A stretch of 64,000 nt of DNA from Botrytis cinerea B05.10 (Eukaryota; Ascomycota; Leotiomycetes; Helotiales; Sclerotiniaceae), in NCBI RefSeq assembly GCF_000143535.2, contig NC_037325.1:1488001-1552000 (forward strand), read 5' to 3'. This document shows positions 1-11,155 of this stretch, one piece after another (within the stretch, counting starts at the first letter, position 1; every line of letters begins with the position of its first letter). The position numbers were made by a program, and so were the translations under genes. The notes under the pieces were generated by a model. That model did no database searches, was not told the origin of the DNA, and saw only the letters and a program-made list of their open reading frames with translations.

Positions 1-475
1 ATGGTCGTCGTGCTCTATAGTTGTATTTACAAACACTAAAATCTCGCCCGGCCTTTCAATTTTTGCAATACATCATCAATGCTTGTGTGATTAGATGTTT
101 GATTCCATGACATGCCGGCTAGTTATCTTTCTAGGTGATGATATTCGCATCTTATATCTAATCCCAGCTCATGGACAACGAAAAGTATGTTCTAGACGGT
201 CCCCCACAACAGGGGGCTGATCGTGGACTAGCGGAGTGCAATGCTTGTTGCAGAGTCAAGCCTCGTAATTCGTCAACTAAATCCCTGACAAATTCCAGCC
301 ACACACTAAACTATGACTAATGCGAATCTTTGCGCCACAACCGTTCTTCAAACTACGTTCACTCGACTTTTCATCTGACGTTTCTCAATGTTCAACATCA
401 GAATGCAATCCGCTCAATTCCCTGTACGACGTCGGACAATTCACATAAAAGGAGGGACCACAGGCTCAATGCAAT
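1..475. other. Intergenic, upstream of the Zn2Cys6 regulator
   Basis: No confident gene. One small ATG-started frame at 171-320 (+, 49 codons) contains the cluster ECNACCRVKPR, which loosely recalls the start of a fungal zinc cluster, but it lacks the remaining cysteines and is too short to call. The rest serves as the 5' flank of the regulator that starts at 476. Confidence 0.5.
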
Positions 476-2776
476 ATGACCCCTAATAGTATCAGAGATG
501 ACGGAGATCATCTTCTTTCCGATGATACGATATCTCACACGAGCATTGGAAAAAGATCTCGTGACCAAATGGAGCGACCACACAAGATACCAAACTCTAT
601 CAAGTCATGTAATGAATGTAGGCAGCAGAAAGTAAGTATTCGCGACATCTTGTGTAGCTATTTTTCTAACTCATACCCCTAGCTTGGATGTAATGTTGAA
701 AAGGACCCCTTCAAGCCTTGTTGCAGATGTACCCGTCTTGGTATCGAATGCAAATTAGACTCTGATTTCAAAAGAGTGGCAAAAAGACAGTACGTTAACA
801 TCATAGCTCATCTTTGGGTGATATAGCACTGATGAATATGCAGCAAACATGCGGAAATGCAGAAGGAAATAGAGGAGCTAAAAGAATTGGTCGCAAAACA
901 AGCAGCACTACTTGCTGTAGCAAACTCCCCTGATAATTTTGGAAAGGAGAACAACGCGTCGTCTTCTACAGACTCGAAACCAAAAGATCAAAGGATTGAT
1001 GATATTTTAGTATCCGGTGAACAACTTGCTTTTCTGTTCGATCAGTTGAGTCTCTCTTCATGTGGTAGCTGCCCCGAAACTCAAGCTCATTCTTCCCGTG
1101 CAGGTACTTTTCGCGATATCACCATATATGTCCCATTCTTGATCCTAGTCAAACATGTGATCAGACCTTTGCTCAAGACCCAGTACTTGGATGGGGAATT
1201 GTCCTTGTATCAGCTAGACGTTACCCCCAAGATCCTACCTTGGTACTCAACTTGTCGAAAGCATACATGAAATCTTTGTGGAACTCTATATCTGATATGC
1301 CTCAAAGATCATCATCTATAAAAGCTCTGGCATTATTATGTACTTGGCCTGTACCTTTGATACGAGGTTTCACCAAAAGTAGAAATGATAAAGCTTCAGC
1401 TACTATGGGACTGAGTGAATTAGATCCGACCTGGATGTTGAGTGGAATCATGATGCAAATTTCTCTCCAAACTGGAATGCATCGACCCCGTCATGCACAA
1501 GATTTTCTTAAGCAGACAAGAGATGTCTCGGACGCTGAATTGAGTGATAGGAAATTGACATGGGCGTTATGTAACATTGTCTCCCAGAGGTTTGACTCCA
1601 ATACTATTATCACGGATTGAGGAACTAATATAATATTCAGTGTTTCGACTGCAAATGGCCAACCTACAATAACCATCTATGATTGGGGACTAGGAGATGG
1701 CCTTGAACAAGATTCCGAAATTCTTCCACCAGGCATTAAACAACGGTTAAAAATTGAGAAATTTTGTCAGAAAGTCTCGAAAACATTATATGGAAATAGC
1801 TCTGAGATGACAGGAGTCTTATCTAACATCGATGAACAAATTTCAGTAACTAATATGCTCGAACATCAATACCAACAATTAGAGTCCGAGAGTGTTACGT
1901 TCTCATGTAAGTACCTTCTTTGGCAATAATTCTTTCTTATCCATACGGCTCACAATTCTAGCACTTAATAAGCTATATTTACTTGCCGCTCGACTTCATT
2001 TGCACACCTTTGCTTTTTATGTCCCCGAATTCTCACCAAACCACTTAACCGCCATTTCTTCGGCATACAATTCTGCCACAAGATTTATTCAAGCACTTCT
2101 GGACTACGATCTTCATTCCGAAGCAATCCTTCCTTATTGCTCGTATTACATCCTCAAAAATCTGATATGCGCATCGTGTGTTCTCCTAAAGATATTAAAC
2201 ACCACATATGCCATGCAATTCGATAGTACGCAAGGGAGATCCCTCTTCAATGCCGCGATCTTGGCGTTGAGATCTACAAGCTTAGCTACAAATGACTTTT
2301 CGGATCGCATCGCTGAGGCACTGGCCAGAATGTGGAGGAGTGCTGGGTCAGGGGATTTGAACCGAAGGCGCGAGGACTTTTCCCCTATAGATATAAAAAT
2401 TCAATCTAGAATGTCTATAAGCCATGTTCATGATTGCTTTCTACGTTGGAGAAAAACAATTAATCCCCCAGCGACTGTAAAAACTAGCAAGTTCTCCCCA
2501 ACCCCACCTCTCCATTTCCCTCGTTCCAATTTCTTCAATTCTAACTCCCGGATAGTCCCAGATACCAATAGCAATGGCCCCATGAATAGTTCCGATACCT
2601 CATACAACAATATGAATGGTGATGTTATGCAACAAGATCAAAACGCCACTGCAACCTATTTCCAGCCTGGATCTTTAGAAGAAGCGATGAATTTTCCACC
2701 TATGATTGCGGATTTTGATTTGCTGAATTCACTGGATTGGAATTTCGATGAGAATTTACTTGCCACTTGGACATGA
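476..2776 (+). CDS. Zn2Cys6 fungal-specific transcription factor
   Basis: Nuclear DNA-binding regulator of unknown target. Six exons fit: 476-631, 683-789, 844-1044, 1104-1589, 1641-1906 and 1962-2776 (676 aa). The first intron splits the zinc cluster; splicing gives SCNECRQQKLGC and then CCRCTRLGIEC, the complete CX2CX6C...CX2CX6C pattern near residues 44-73. A short coiled-coil-like segment (MQKEIEELKELVAKQ) follows, as expected for a dimerisation element. The middle holds a fungal_trans (middle homology) region: YFSRYHHICPILDP, ARRYPQDPTLV and LLCTWPVPLIRG are typical signatures. The C-terminal 150 residues are low in complexity and rich in Asn, Ser and Pro, probably an activation region. 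The alkaloid or sugar pathway it controls cannot be read from the sequence, and no biosynthetic cluster lies beside it. Confidence 0.9.
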
Positions 2777-3276
2777 GTGAGTACGCTCGCCGTGTGATGG
2801 CGTATCTATACAAAAATCACTCTTGGGACTCTCCACTGCGATGAAGATGCAGGTGTCAGCTTCCGAGTCAATTCGAAGAGCTGTAGGAACTGGTTCCGGC
2901 TTCATGTTTAGGATAAGATGAGTGCATGGGGAGGCCGAGGACTTTGATAGCTCAAGGGTTATCATCTAATATATGGGAAGATAAGGAGTGAACGAATGGA
3001 GGTGGCATCATGGAATAATCTCCAAGAACTTCTACTATTACCTGTCCGGACTTTAAATTTATATCCACAAAAGTCGCGGATTCAAGACACCGCGAAGTAC
3101 GAGCCGAGAAATTGCTCCATTGTTATCATTTGATTGGCAGTCACATATTCAAAAATTCAAACAAATATAATCATAATCCCTGAACATGTGTAAAATCGTT
3201 GTTTTATTTCTCGCAGATCGCTTATTGATTGCATTCCACACCGAGTCCTCGTTTTCCCACCCCATAAATCCCACTC
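2777..3276. other. Convergent intergenic region
   Basis: 3' ends of the Zn2Cys6 gene (+) and the DOMON/b561 gene (-) face each other here. I see no further gene, RNA or repeat. Confidence 0.5.
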
Positions 3277-4821
3277 TTAGAATTTTGACCCATTCCTATT
3301 CAGTCTTCTCTTTCTCATTGAAGTAAGAATCACAACGCCAATATATAACACCCCCATAAACGCAGCGATAACTGCATAAGCTATTTCGCCGTTCCGTGTA
3401 TTGGCAGCCAGCTGCAATCCCAATCCACCATTAATCACAGCCAGGACAATTAATATCCTACCATACCATAAATGGATATGCCCAAACATTCCTCGTTTTT
3501 GAGCTCGCATATATCTCCAGTGATGGATGAGTCCGAGAAATGGTTGGATGAAGAATAAAACAACTAATATGATACCGAAGATCATGTGGGTTGTATTTGA
3601 TATCTATGGATTGTGAGCTGGGAATTTTTCAAGAGAGAAAAGAGAAAAATAAGAAACTTACAGTTTTCCCTAGAGATGGAGTAACAGCAGCACCTGTGAC
3701 AGCTGCGGAATCAGAACCCGATGATCCAGAATTAGAATTAGACCCAGACCCAGACCCAGAATCCGAAGTCGAAGTAGGACGGCCAAACCCCCCAGTATAA
3801 GTGCCAGTAGCAGTAGCCCAAGGAGGTGTACCCGTAAACGTGCTGCTTCCAAAACTTCCAAACTGTCTCTTCGCGATTTCATCAATGACAATACGTTTTG
3901 CGAGTGTTGTTGATTCGCCAAATGAGCCATACTTTAATCCTGCAAGTTTGATTCCCAAGCCTAGACCTACAACCAAGAAGGAAAAGGACAAAATTTGGAG
4001 AATGGCGTGGAGCCAAGGTCGACCAAAAACTCGCATGGAAAGTGCGCCAAGAGGGAATAGTAACACTACTGTTATTCCCATGATGATTCCATGTGCCATG
4101 TCATATGTTTGAATGGGAGAAAGTCCACTGGAGCTAGAAGAACTGGATGAGCTTGACGAGCCCGTGGAGTTACCACTGGAAGAAGTCGTAGCTGCAGAAG
4201 TCGAAGTGAAAGGATTCGAATCAGATTCCAACTGAGCTTGCGACAGGTCAAAAGTAAATGATTTATGGTTAGATCCCGAATGTTGTCTAATGGATGTCGA
4301 AGTATCGGTAGTATCAAGAGCAGAGCCAGAATTCCATGCTGCTATCCAATTTGAAGATGTGGATGTTGTGGATGATAATTTAGAGCTACAACTTGTGCAG
4401 AGAACATTGGCGACCATGTTTCCATCCACAATGCCACTTCCGGAAAGTAATTCGACGGTTATGCTACTGTCATACTTCGGTTCGACCTGTCCGGTTCCTT
4501 TTCGAGGAGACAGCGTCACATTGCCAGTACCATCGGAATACATAACGAAGATGGTACTTCCGGACATTTGGGAACCTATGCCAAGAGCAACCCATTGATA
4601 TGAGGTTGGTGCCGTGAGTTGAAAGTAGACATTGTTTGAATTACTTGAAGAGATTCCGACAGAGTAAGAGGGACCACCAGAAGTAGCAGAATATGTTGCG
4701 AGAGAATAAGCAGTGGGGACTACGATATAAGTCAGTGATCTCTACTCCAGTCAGGCTTTGGGTGGTACATACCGATGCTTATGATCGAGGCTAGGAACGA
4801 GACAAAATTAATTAGCTTCAT
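3277..4821 (-). CDS. Secreted/membrane DOMON (CDH-type cytochrome) plus cytochrome b561 protein
   Basis: Predicted trans-membrane electron carrier: an extracellular haem-binding cytochrome domain joined to a b561-type membrane domain. Three exons on the minus strand: 4773-4821, 3662-4719 and 3277-3603 (477 aa). The start MKLINFVSFLASIIS is a signal peptide. The CDH-cytochrome-like domain follows (SYQWVALGIGSQMSGSTIF, near residues 50-70). A Ser/Thr-rich linker including a run of 12 Ser leads to about five hydrophobic helices. Candidate haem-ligand histidines sit in YDMAHGIIMG, RPWLHAIL, GLIHHWRY and GHIHLWYGR. A second Gly/Ser/Asn-rich stretch lies inside the membrane half, just before the last intron. 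The family usually reduces extracellular metal or partners with oxidoreductases; the exact partner is unknown. No adjacent redox gene helps narrow the role. Confidence 0.88.
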
Positions 4822-6386
4822 GTTAAATATTCAAATGTATTTCATCACAGTATCGATTTCAATATTGTATCAAAGATAGGTTCATTATTCAATAAGGGGG
4901 ACTACGGGGTTTTAACATCGAAAATGTTTGAGGATGCCGAAGAAGCAAAATCATAATAAAAGGAATTTCTACAAACTGCTTACGAAATGGCGTCCGCAGC
5001 TTGATTCCTTATGCAAGTTCAACCAACCAAAATCAATTGAATAAACAACTGCAGTTGAAACAGATCCCGCATCTAAGCTTACCTTCCCGCATCATCGTAT
5101 TGGTAGTACAATTATAGTTTTACATGTAGATTTAGCATCATAGACGTGCAATCAAAACTTTGATGTGTTCTTAAAAAAGCGCTAATCTCAGACATCCTCT
5201 GATAAACTGATAGATCTACAGGACGTGCGTGATTTTTAGTATGCCAGATTCCCATTTTAACATTGTCATAGAGATCCCGGACGGTCAATGCTCTTGTCAG
5301 AAGTTTGGTGGAAGTTTGAGTTGTAGGAACAGTCGATTCAGCCAAGTGAATTTGGTATTTATTCGGCTCATGTGGTGTTTTGTGTGGAAAATCGTAATGA
5401 TATGGATGGATAAGAAATATTGATTGCGCGTCCATGCGTATGCCAAGTAATTGTGAGGTATACCGGTAAGGCTGGGACGTGATACCGAGTATCAGTGGGA
5501 AACGCAACACAGAAGACTGTACTATGTAAATGGGGCTGATATGTCGGGGTTTTGTAATGGGGAAGTCCGATTCCACCTTGTGTGCGGATACAGAGCCCTG
5601 TGTCCGGACAAATAGATTCAAGTCTTTAGCGGGGCAATGTTTTTTATGGAATTAGAAATCAATAGCTACAAAGAAACATGAAGTATCGAGCTTTAAAAGT
5701 AAAGAGATGATTGGCGGAATGAAAAATCGAGATACATCAGTGAAACACATGGCCAATATGGTGCTTTGATATTTACGACAACGCAGAACAAAAATAATAG
5801 AACATAACCATGGATGCACACGCTGAAAAAGCAAAAAAAATAAAATAACAATTAATAGTATTCAATGACGTATCTCACTGGAGATCCCAAAAACACGGCT
5901 GCTCTCGCAAAACTTCATGCCCGATGCCCTGGACGCAACCCGAATGCTCTTCTCTAAAATTGATGTTGCAACTTCCCTATCCGCTGTAGGTTTATCGCTA
6001 GCGACCATACCCAATACATCGTAAGCATTCGGTTTCCTATGGCTCCACTAAGTTCATCAAGCCTCTCTCTAAACGCGCGAGATCCAATGCCGCATTCTGA
6101 AAGGCGCGAAGTGCGGGCCATTGAATCCAATTTGAATGAAAGGCTCGAATATTTACTGGGCTTTTCTTCAAAAAGAAAAAGAAAAGAAAAGAAAAGGACT
6201 ATGCTATTAGCAATCTGTTGCCTCGAAAAATTCGATTTTCTGGGACTCTGTCGTGCTTCTTCCGCAGCCAACCTATTGCACCGAGTGACCTCAAAGACTG
6301 CGTGGATCTCATGTTTTCATGAGCTTTTCCGAATCTTCTGTCTTCCAAAATTTTACCCAATAACCGTCTTAACTCGGACTAAGAAC
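4822..6386. other. Intergenic stretch without a supported gene
   Basis: An uninterrupted minus frame at 5112-5621 has no ATG at its beginning (the frame opens with TTG) and shows no domain. I see no RNA gene or repeat. The part near 6300-6386 is the 3' flank of the J-domain gene. Confidence 0.4.
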
Positions 6387-6920
6387 TCAGTATTCCCTCC
6401 TTTCGAAACGCCCAGAAATTCGCTCCAACTCTTTCATAAGAGAATCCAACGATTCGCTTGCTCTCCTGGCATTGTCTTCGTCCACTTTTTTCTTATATTC
6501 CGTCTCTCTTGCTTCCGCATTCTTTGCGGCTTCGCTTTCGCTCGATCCCTTCCTATAGGAATAGCGTCTTTCTCGCTTCCCCTCGTATGTATATTTACCC
6601 GATGCCTTTGATGTTTGAGATCCCGCGTTACTTGATACTTTCTCATACCGACGATCGTAAACATTTCGTTGGTCTTTATCAGATAGCACCTCGTACGCGG
6701 TTCTGACCTTGCAATAAATTAGCATTTAAGATCCTTTCTGGGTTCCCCTATTGTTAGACGAGAAATATTCAACCTTTATAAATTCATTCGTTGGCCCACC
6801 ATTGTTTTTGTCAGGGTGGTACGTTTTAGCCAAAGCGAAGAAAGCATTTTTTATATCTTGCGCAACAGCATTGCGAGAAATTCCAAGAGCTGCGTAGTGA
6901 TCTGGTATTAGTTGATCCAT
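6387..6920 (-). CDS. Small J-domain (DnaJ/Hsp40) protein
   Basis: Hsp70 co-chaperone of class C type (J-domain only). Two exons: 6774-6920 and 6387-6707, with a 66-bp intron inside the J domain (155 aa). The J domain covers about residues 7-70: DHYAALGISRNAVAQDIKNA, then AKTYHPDKNNG with the HPD tripeptide that stimulates Hsp70 ATPase, then VRTAYEVLSDKDQRNVYDRR. There is no Gly/Phe or zinc-finger region. The remaining 85 residues are strongly charged (Lys, Glu, Arg, Ser) and likely helical or disordered. No signal peptide or membrane segment is seen, so a cytosolic or nuclear place is likely. The substrate is unknown. Confidence 0.88.
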
Positions 6921-8588
6921 ACTTCAAATCTGGGGAAAGGATCGCTTTGGGGTATTCATACTCCCATTGTGGGCATGGCCCACTCTTGCCTGCACTTTAG
7001 GATGCTTGTCGTGACCCGCAATTCTGCATAAGGGTGTGGCCAAATGTTACGTGTCAGTGCTTCATTGCAATAGAAAAAGTTTTAATGAGGTAGCAAACAT
7101 AACCAAGGCGGTTTGATAGCAATTCCACATGTTAATGTGCAAAGTTCCTGAGAAAGCAGTGAACTCAAAATGCAGGGGAACTGTGTCAGCTCATGACTGC
7201 ATTAGATCTAGGATATAAGACACAATAATGCCGCTTGATAAACGGCATATGATCAGAATGAGTCGTGTATGAAGTGATAGAATTTACCCAGAACTAGGAA
7301 GATTTTCATTAGCCTACCATAGCATATGAAACCATCTCCATTACTTTATATTAAGAAGATGCACAAGCTCTTCGTCTCTTTAAAAGCTTGTGATGTCACT
7401 CTAATCACTTTTGTTCTTTCAAAATTGCAAGACTTCCTGGAGGGCACCTACGTGAATATTTGAGAGTAAACTTGCTTCCATATCTCGAGGCCGTAGAGAG
7501 TCTTACGAATGATTAAGACATGGAATGCTCATGCCTAGTACCATAACATGAGGGTGAGTTTTCTAGGTTTGTAGCTTCTGCTGTATATCTTAACTTGTTC
7601 CCGTTCTCCCTCTGTCGAGTCTCGGCACTTTCGGCGAATAATTGCGAGAATGCGACAGCTGAGTTGAGTGCTTTGGGAGGTCCGCTTGCAACCATTTTGT
7701 GGCCTTCTTCTAGAGAGACCCCTAAATTTTGGCTTCGTGTGCCTTTTACAATTCACACTGGATCTGTAGCCATTTTGCGGTGGAATATTAGGGTCTCCAA
7801 GCGACAACCTATTCTGAGCAAAGTGTCGCTTCATTCATTATCTCCATTCTGAGTCGCCAAGAATTTCAAGGTCATTATTCCATGCCCAACAAATGTTCTG
7901 GCTGCAATCACTTGTAGGCTCGAAATCGTAGAGGAATGATTGCGCATCAAGGAGATGCGTTGCCCGCACTTGCATATCAGCTCATACCGAGATATACTCT
8001 GGAACTTCGCATAAAGGAATTCGCATTGCCAAACATAGCAGAGAGAGGAATTCCGGCGCAAGTTGTGGCACACCTTCTAACGACTACCAATGGAGAGTTT
8101 TATCGCTTCAACCATAACGCTCACAGCCCTCGCTGGTAATGTGCCACAGCTAGCTCGATCGAGATCGATGAATTTGAGGTAGGTAGTTTCTGCTTGGGAA
8201 GAAGCTGTGGCCGTATGCCGTTTGACATATTGTTGATTAAGTTGTCTCTGAAGGTAAGATTTGATAATTGTATCTCGCACTGTAATTGATCGGGGTTCGC
8301 AATGAAAGGGAAACACGACGAGAGGGATTTATCTCATAAGAGAAGCTACGAATGAAATGCATAAGGGGTCTTGACGAACTTTGAAACCGAGAGGAACTCG
8401 GGGAGCAAAGGGATGCTTATTAGCATCAAACATCGTTCAAATAGAGATCGTTTTGAAATATAGCATTCAATCTATCATTCCAGCCGGAGTTAGGATTCAC
8501 AGCACCGACATTGATTACTAAGCGATAACTCCAACATCCCAACAATGCTATCATCGTGCACAACAACCAAAAAGTCATCGAGACAATC
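6921..8588. other. Intergenic stretch without a supported gene
   Basis: Only short frames with no domain similarity occur. The 3' end is the promoter side of the dihydroorotate dehydrogenase gene. Confidence 0.4.
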
Positions 8589-9828
8589 ATGGCCAGCCAA
8601 CAACCTACAAATGCCTTGGGAATTTCTCCTCCACTAATAAACTCAGCCAATCCTGTAAGTATATCTCCCTGCCACTGAGTTTCATCTCCGTAACAGAACG
8701 CCGGGGTTTTCTGTTCTATCTTGAATGAATGGCACTGTGACAACAGTGTTACTGATAGCGGCTTCGTGCTCTTTCTAAAGATACAAGTTGGATGTGCTTC
8801 GCAAGTGGGAAGCAATAATCTTATAAGGGTGCCATAAAGTTCTAGGAGCTCATTGTTATCACTAGTGGGCAACAAGTAAATCCGACCTCCTCGTCCTCTA
8901 CAGCTGCCCTCATACCGGTGCAGTTACTGTCAGAACTTCGCTTTTAAATCCGTTTCCACACAACTCGGAATTACACCAATATACATTCTTTGATCCTAAA
9001 TCCAATTCCACCAGCGCCACAATTTTCGAGGGCCGAAGTAAGGTCATTCCAGGCGAGACAAATAGCCTAAACACACTCGGTTATTCTCCTACATCCTTAG
9101 ACTCATACTTGGAAATTCTGCTTGAGCTCGCGCAAGATGAGAACCTTCAACAACTTACTTCTAAACCATGGATAGTTTCCGTTACCGGCTCGGCTGAAGA
9201 GGTTGGTGAATGCTATGAGCATATTTTGCGGCAACATGGAAAAGCCAATTTGAATCTTATGATGGAAATCAACCTTTCATGCCCTAACATTGTGGGAAAG
9301 CCCCCTCCTGCATATGATGGAGAAGCAATGGCTTCGTACATAAAAGTCATAAAAAGAATGAAAACAGGGACAACCAACAGAATTCATGTGGGCATCAAGA
9401 CTCCGCCGTACACGTATTCCGAGCAATTTAAGAACTTGGTTTCAGCGCTGGAATTCGGAGCCTTACCTTCTGGTGAAAATGCCATATCGTTTATCACCAC
9501 AACCAATACTCTCGGTTCATGTTTGATCGTAGATGACCTGGGTAATCCTGCGCTAGGTTCTTCAAACGGTGAAGGTATTGGCGGAATGGCTGGCGATGCA
9601 TTACATCCCATTGCATTAGGAAATGTCAAAACAATCCGGAGAATGCTAGATACATCACCCTTGGAACACATGAGGAATATAGAGATTATTGGCGTTGGAG
9701 GTGTGAAAGACAGCGCGGGATTCAGCAGGATGCGTAAAGTCGGAGCGTCAATAGTGGGGGTGGGGACGGCATTGGGAAGAGAAGGAGTAGATATCTTTGA
9801 GCAGATTCTTTCTGGGTTGGCAGAATAA
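8589..9828 (+). CDS. Dihydroorotate dehydrogenase, class 1A (fumarate-type)
   Basis: Flavoenzyme of pyrimidine synthesis or a close paralogue; class 1A enzymes are soluble, use FMN and reduce fumarate. Two exons: 8589-8654 and 8866-9828, separated by a long (211 bp) intron, giving 341 aa. The short first exon ends in ISPPLINSANP and the second starts WATSKSDL, which restores the conserved N-terminal strand; without the first exon the protein would look truncated. Further signatures are CPHTGAVTVRTSLLN, the SLNTLGYSP loop, the active-site EINLSCPN with the catalytic Cys, and the C-terminal FMN-phosphate region IIGVGGVKDSAG plus ASIVGVGTALGREG. No mitochondrial presequence or membrane helix is present, unlike class 2 enzymes of most eukaryotes. 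An antisense frame of 149 codons overlaps the first exon and intron but is a shadow. Confidence 0.9.
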
Positions 9829-10161
9829 CTTTGAATGATAAGAGGGGACTCACATTCAAAGGCAAGTATTCTCTACCATCAAAATAAACATTGCCGCCAT
9901 CTACGATACCTCAAATGGATCGTCCAAGACTAGCAGATTTTCTAGGCATTCATGAGTTCTACCTTGTTGCTCTCGTGCCCGTGAGGTGCTCCATGTATCA
10001 TTCTCGCTGAGACGACAAGAAAATTTTGGAAGTAAAGATTATAGTTTCTCATTGAATGGCTTAAAAAAATGATTATGGTAAATATGGCATGTAGCTTTCA
10101 AAGCACTTTTCCGTTTCCTTTTCTTATCTTAAAGATCAATGTAGGCATGCTATAGTGACGC
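9829..10161. other. Convergent intergenic region
   Basis: Lies between the 3' ends of the dihydroorotate dehydrogenase gene (+) and the alkyltransferase gene (-). No gene, RNA or clear repeat is visible. Confidence 0.5.
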
Positions 10162-10668
10162 TCAAACACGGAACTCATCCCACCACCTATCTTCATCTTT
10201 TAATTGGCCATTCTCATCAAACTCAACTCCCTCACTCTTCAACAGTCCCAACTTTTCATTTTGATTAATACCAGACGGGGCATTCTGCGCTTCGCCCTTG
10301 AATCCCCCGATTGCCTATCGTTGATCAACTCATCAGCCCCGTGAAAAACTCATGATCAGATTGAATAGACTAGTAAAGAGTTCTTACCCCATCAGCACAG
10401 ATAATTCGATGACATGGGACCTGCGGAGCATAAGGATTTCGTTTCAAAGCCCCTCCAACTGCACGGGGGGCGGTCGAGAGAGCTTTGGCAAGAGAGGCAT
10501 AAGACGAGACTTTTCCTGCAGGAATCTGGAGGAGAAGAGTGTAGACTTTCTGTGGATTCAGAGTTAGAAATATGATCAACAAATTTTGCTGAAACATACT
10601 CGTTGGAAATCTGTGATACCTGTCATAGTGAGATTACTTGAATCGGATAGAGAGCTCGTTTTCGCCAT
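10162..10668 (-). CDS. O6-alkylguanine-DNA alkyltransferase (Ogt/MGMT C-terminal-domain type)
   Basis: Suicide repair protein that moves an alkyl group from guanine O6 to its own Cys. Three exons: 10600-10668, 10388-10549 and 10162-10314 (127 aa), introns of 50 and 73 bp. The core is intact: FQRKVYTLLLQIPAGKVSSY, the helix-turn-helix with APRAVGGALKRNP containing the Arg finger, the acceptor-site motif VPCHRII with the reactive Cys, then ADGAIGGFKGE. The protein consists only of the DNA-binding/active domain; the N-terminal ribonuclease-H-like domain of full MGMT is missing, as in small Ogt/Atl-type proteins. The acceptor Cys is kept, so it is not an Atl. The C-terminus (EDRWWDEFRV) is acidic and Trp-rich. 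An internal Met at residue 15 is an alternative start. The divergent neighbour is an Ada-type sensor. Confidence 0.92.
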
Positions 10669-11155
10669 TGCTGCACAGACAAGCTTATGAGTTCCGGTAT
10701 TCGATGTGACAAATTCTTGACTTTTGAATTGGATTTGTGATTCTCAAAAATATGAATCTTGGTCTTTGTACATCGAATATAACTTGTGGAAGTGCAAGAC
10801 AAGAGTCTCTTAGTGGCTTAGATTCGACCGCAGACTTATCTTATTCACCCACTGCTTTTGAAACAGATCGGACCTGTTTACTGCAATGTCTGCAAGTAAT
10901 GAAGATATTTTGAAGAGGAAAGTCTATTCATCTGAAGAAAGAAAAATAGGCAGATATACATATGAACGGTCTTGGCAACAAGTGGAGGAGGATGGAAGGT
11001 TCTCATTGGTCACTTCTATCACAGTGATTGATGAGTCATCTTTCCAGTCAACGACACCTCGTGATTCTCTCGTTATTGGGTTGAGGATATATCACTACGG
11101 ATCCTAATCTACTCAATCAAAGTCGGGACAATGTATCTTATCATCAATTATCATT
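10669..11155. promoter_or_regulatory. Shared divergent upstream region of alkyltransferase and Ada-like genes
   Basis: 487 bp separate the two divergent start codons. I could not identify a clear repeated operator by eye. An ATG-started frame at 10886-11107 (+) lies within it; see that entry. Confidence 0.45.
10886..11107 (+). CDS. Possible small protein or upstream ORF, unknown
   Basis: A 73-codon ATG-started frame that ends 48 bp before the Ada-like start. It is hydrophilic and I recognise no domain. It could be an upstream ORF on the Ada-like transcript, a small gene or chance. Evidence is only the open frame and its position. Confidence 0.15.
   Translation: MSASNEDILKRKVYSSEERKIGRYTYERSWQQVEEDGRFSLVTSITVIDESSFQSTTPRDSLVIGLRIYHYGS

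Noticed and set aside
171..320. 49-codon frame with ECNACCRVKPR
   Set aside because: Too few Cys for a zinc cluster and no continuation; kept only as a note in the intergenic entry.
5112..5621. Minus-strand frame of 169 codons
   Set aside because: It opens with TTG, the first ATG leaves about 107 codons, and no domain or splice partner is visible.
6039..6611. Plus-strand frame of 190 codons
   Set aside because: Half of it is antisense to the J-domain gene and the translation is low in complexity (SSKRKRKEKKR) with no domain.
8426..8875. Minus-strand frame of 149 codons with a hydrophobic segment
   Set aside because: It lies antisense to the first exon and intron of the dihydroorotate dehydrogenase gene, which is supported by conserved residues on both sides of the splice; the frame has no family similarity.
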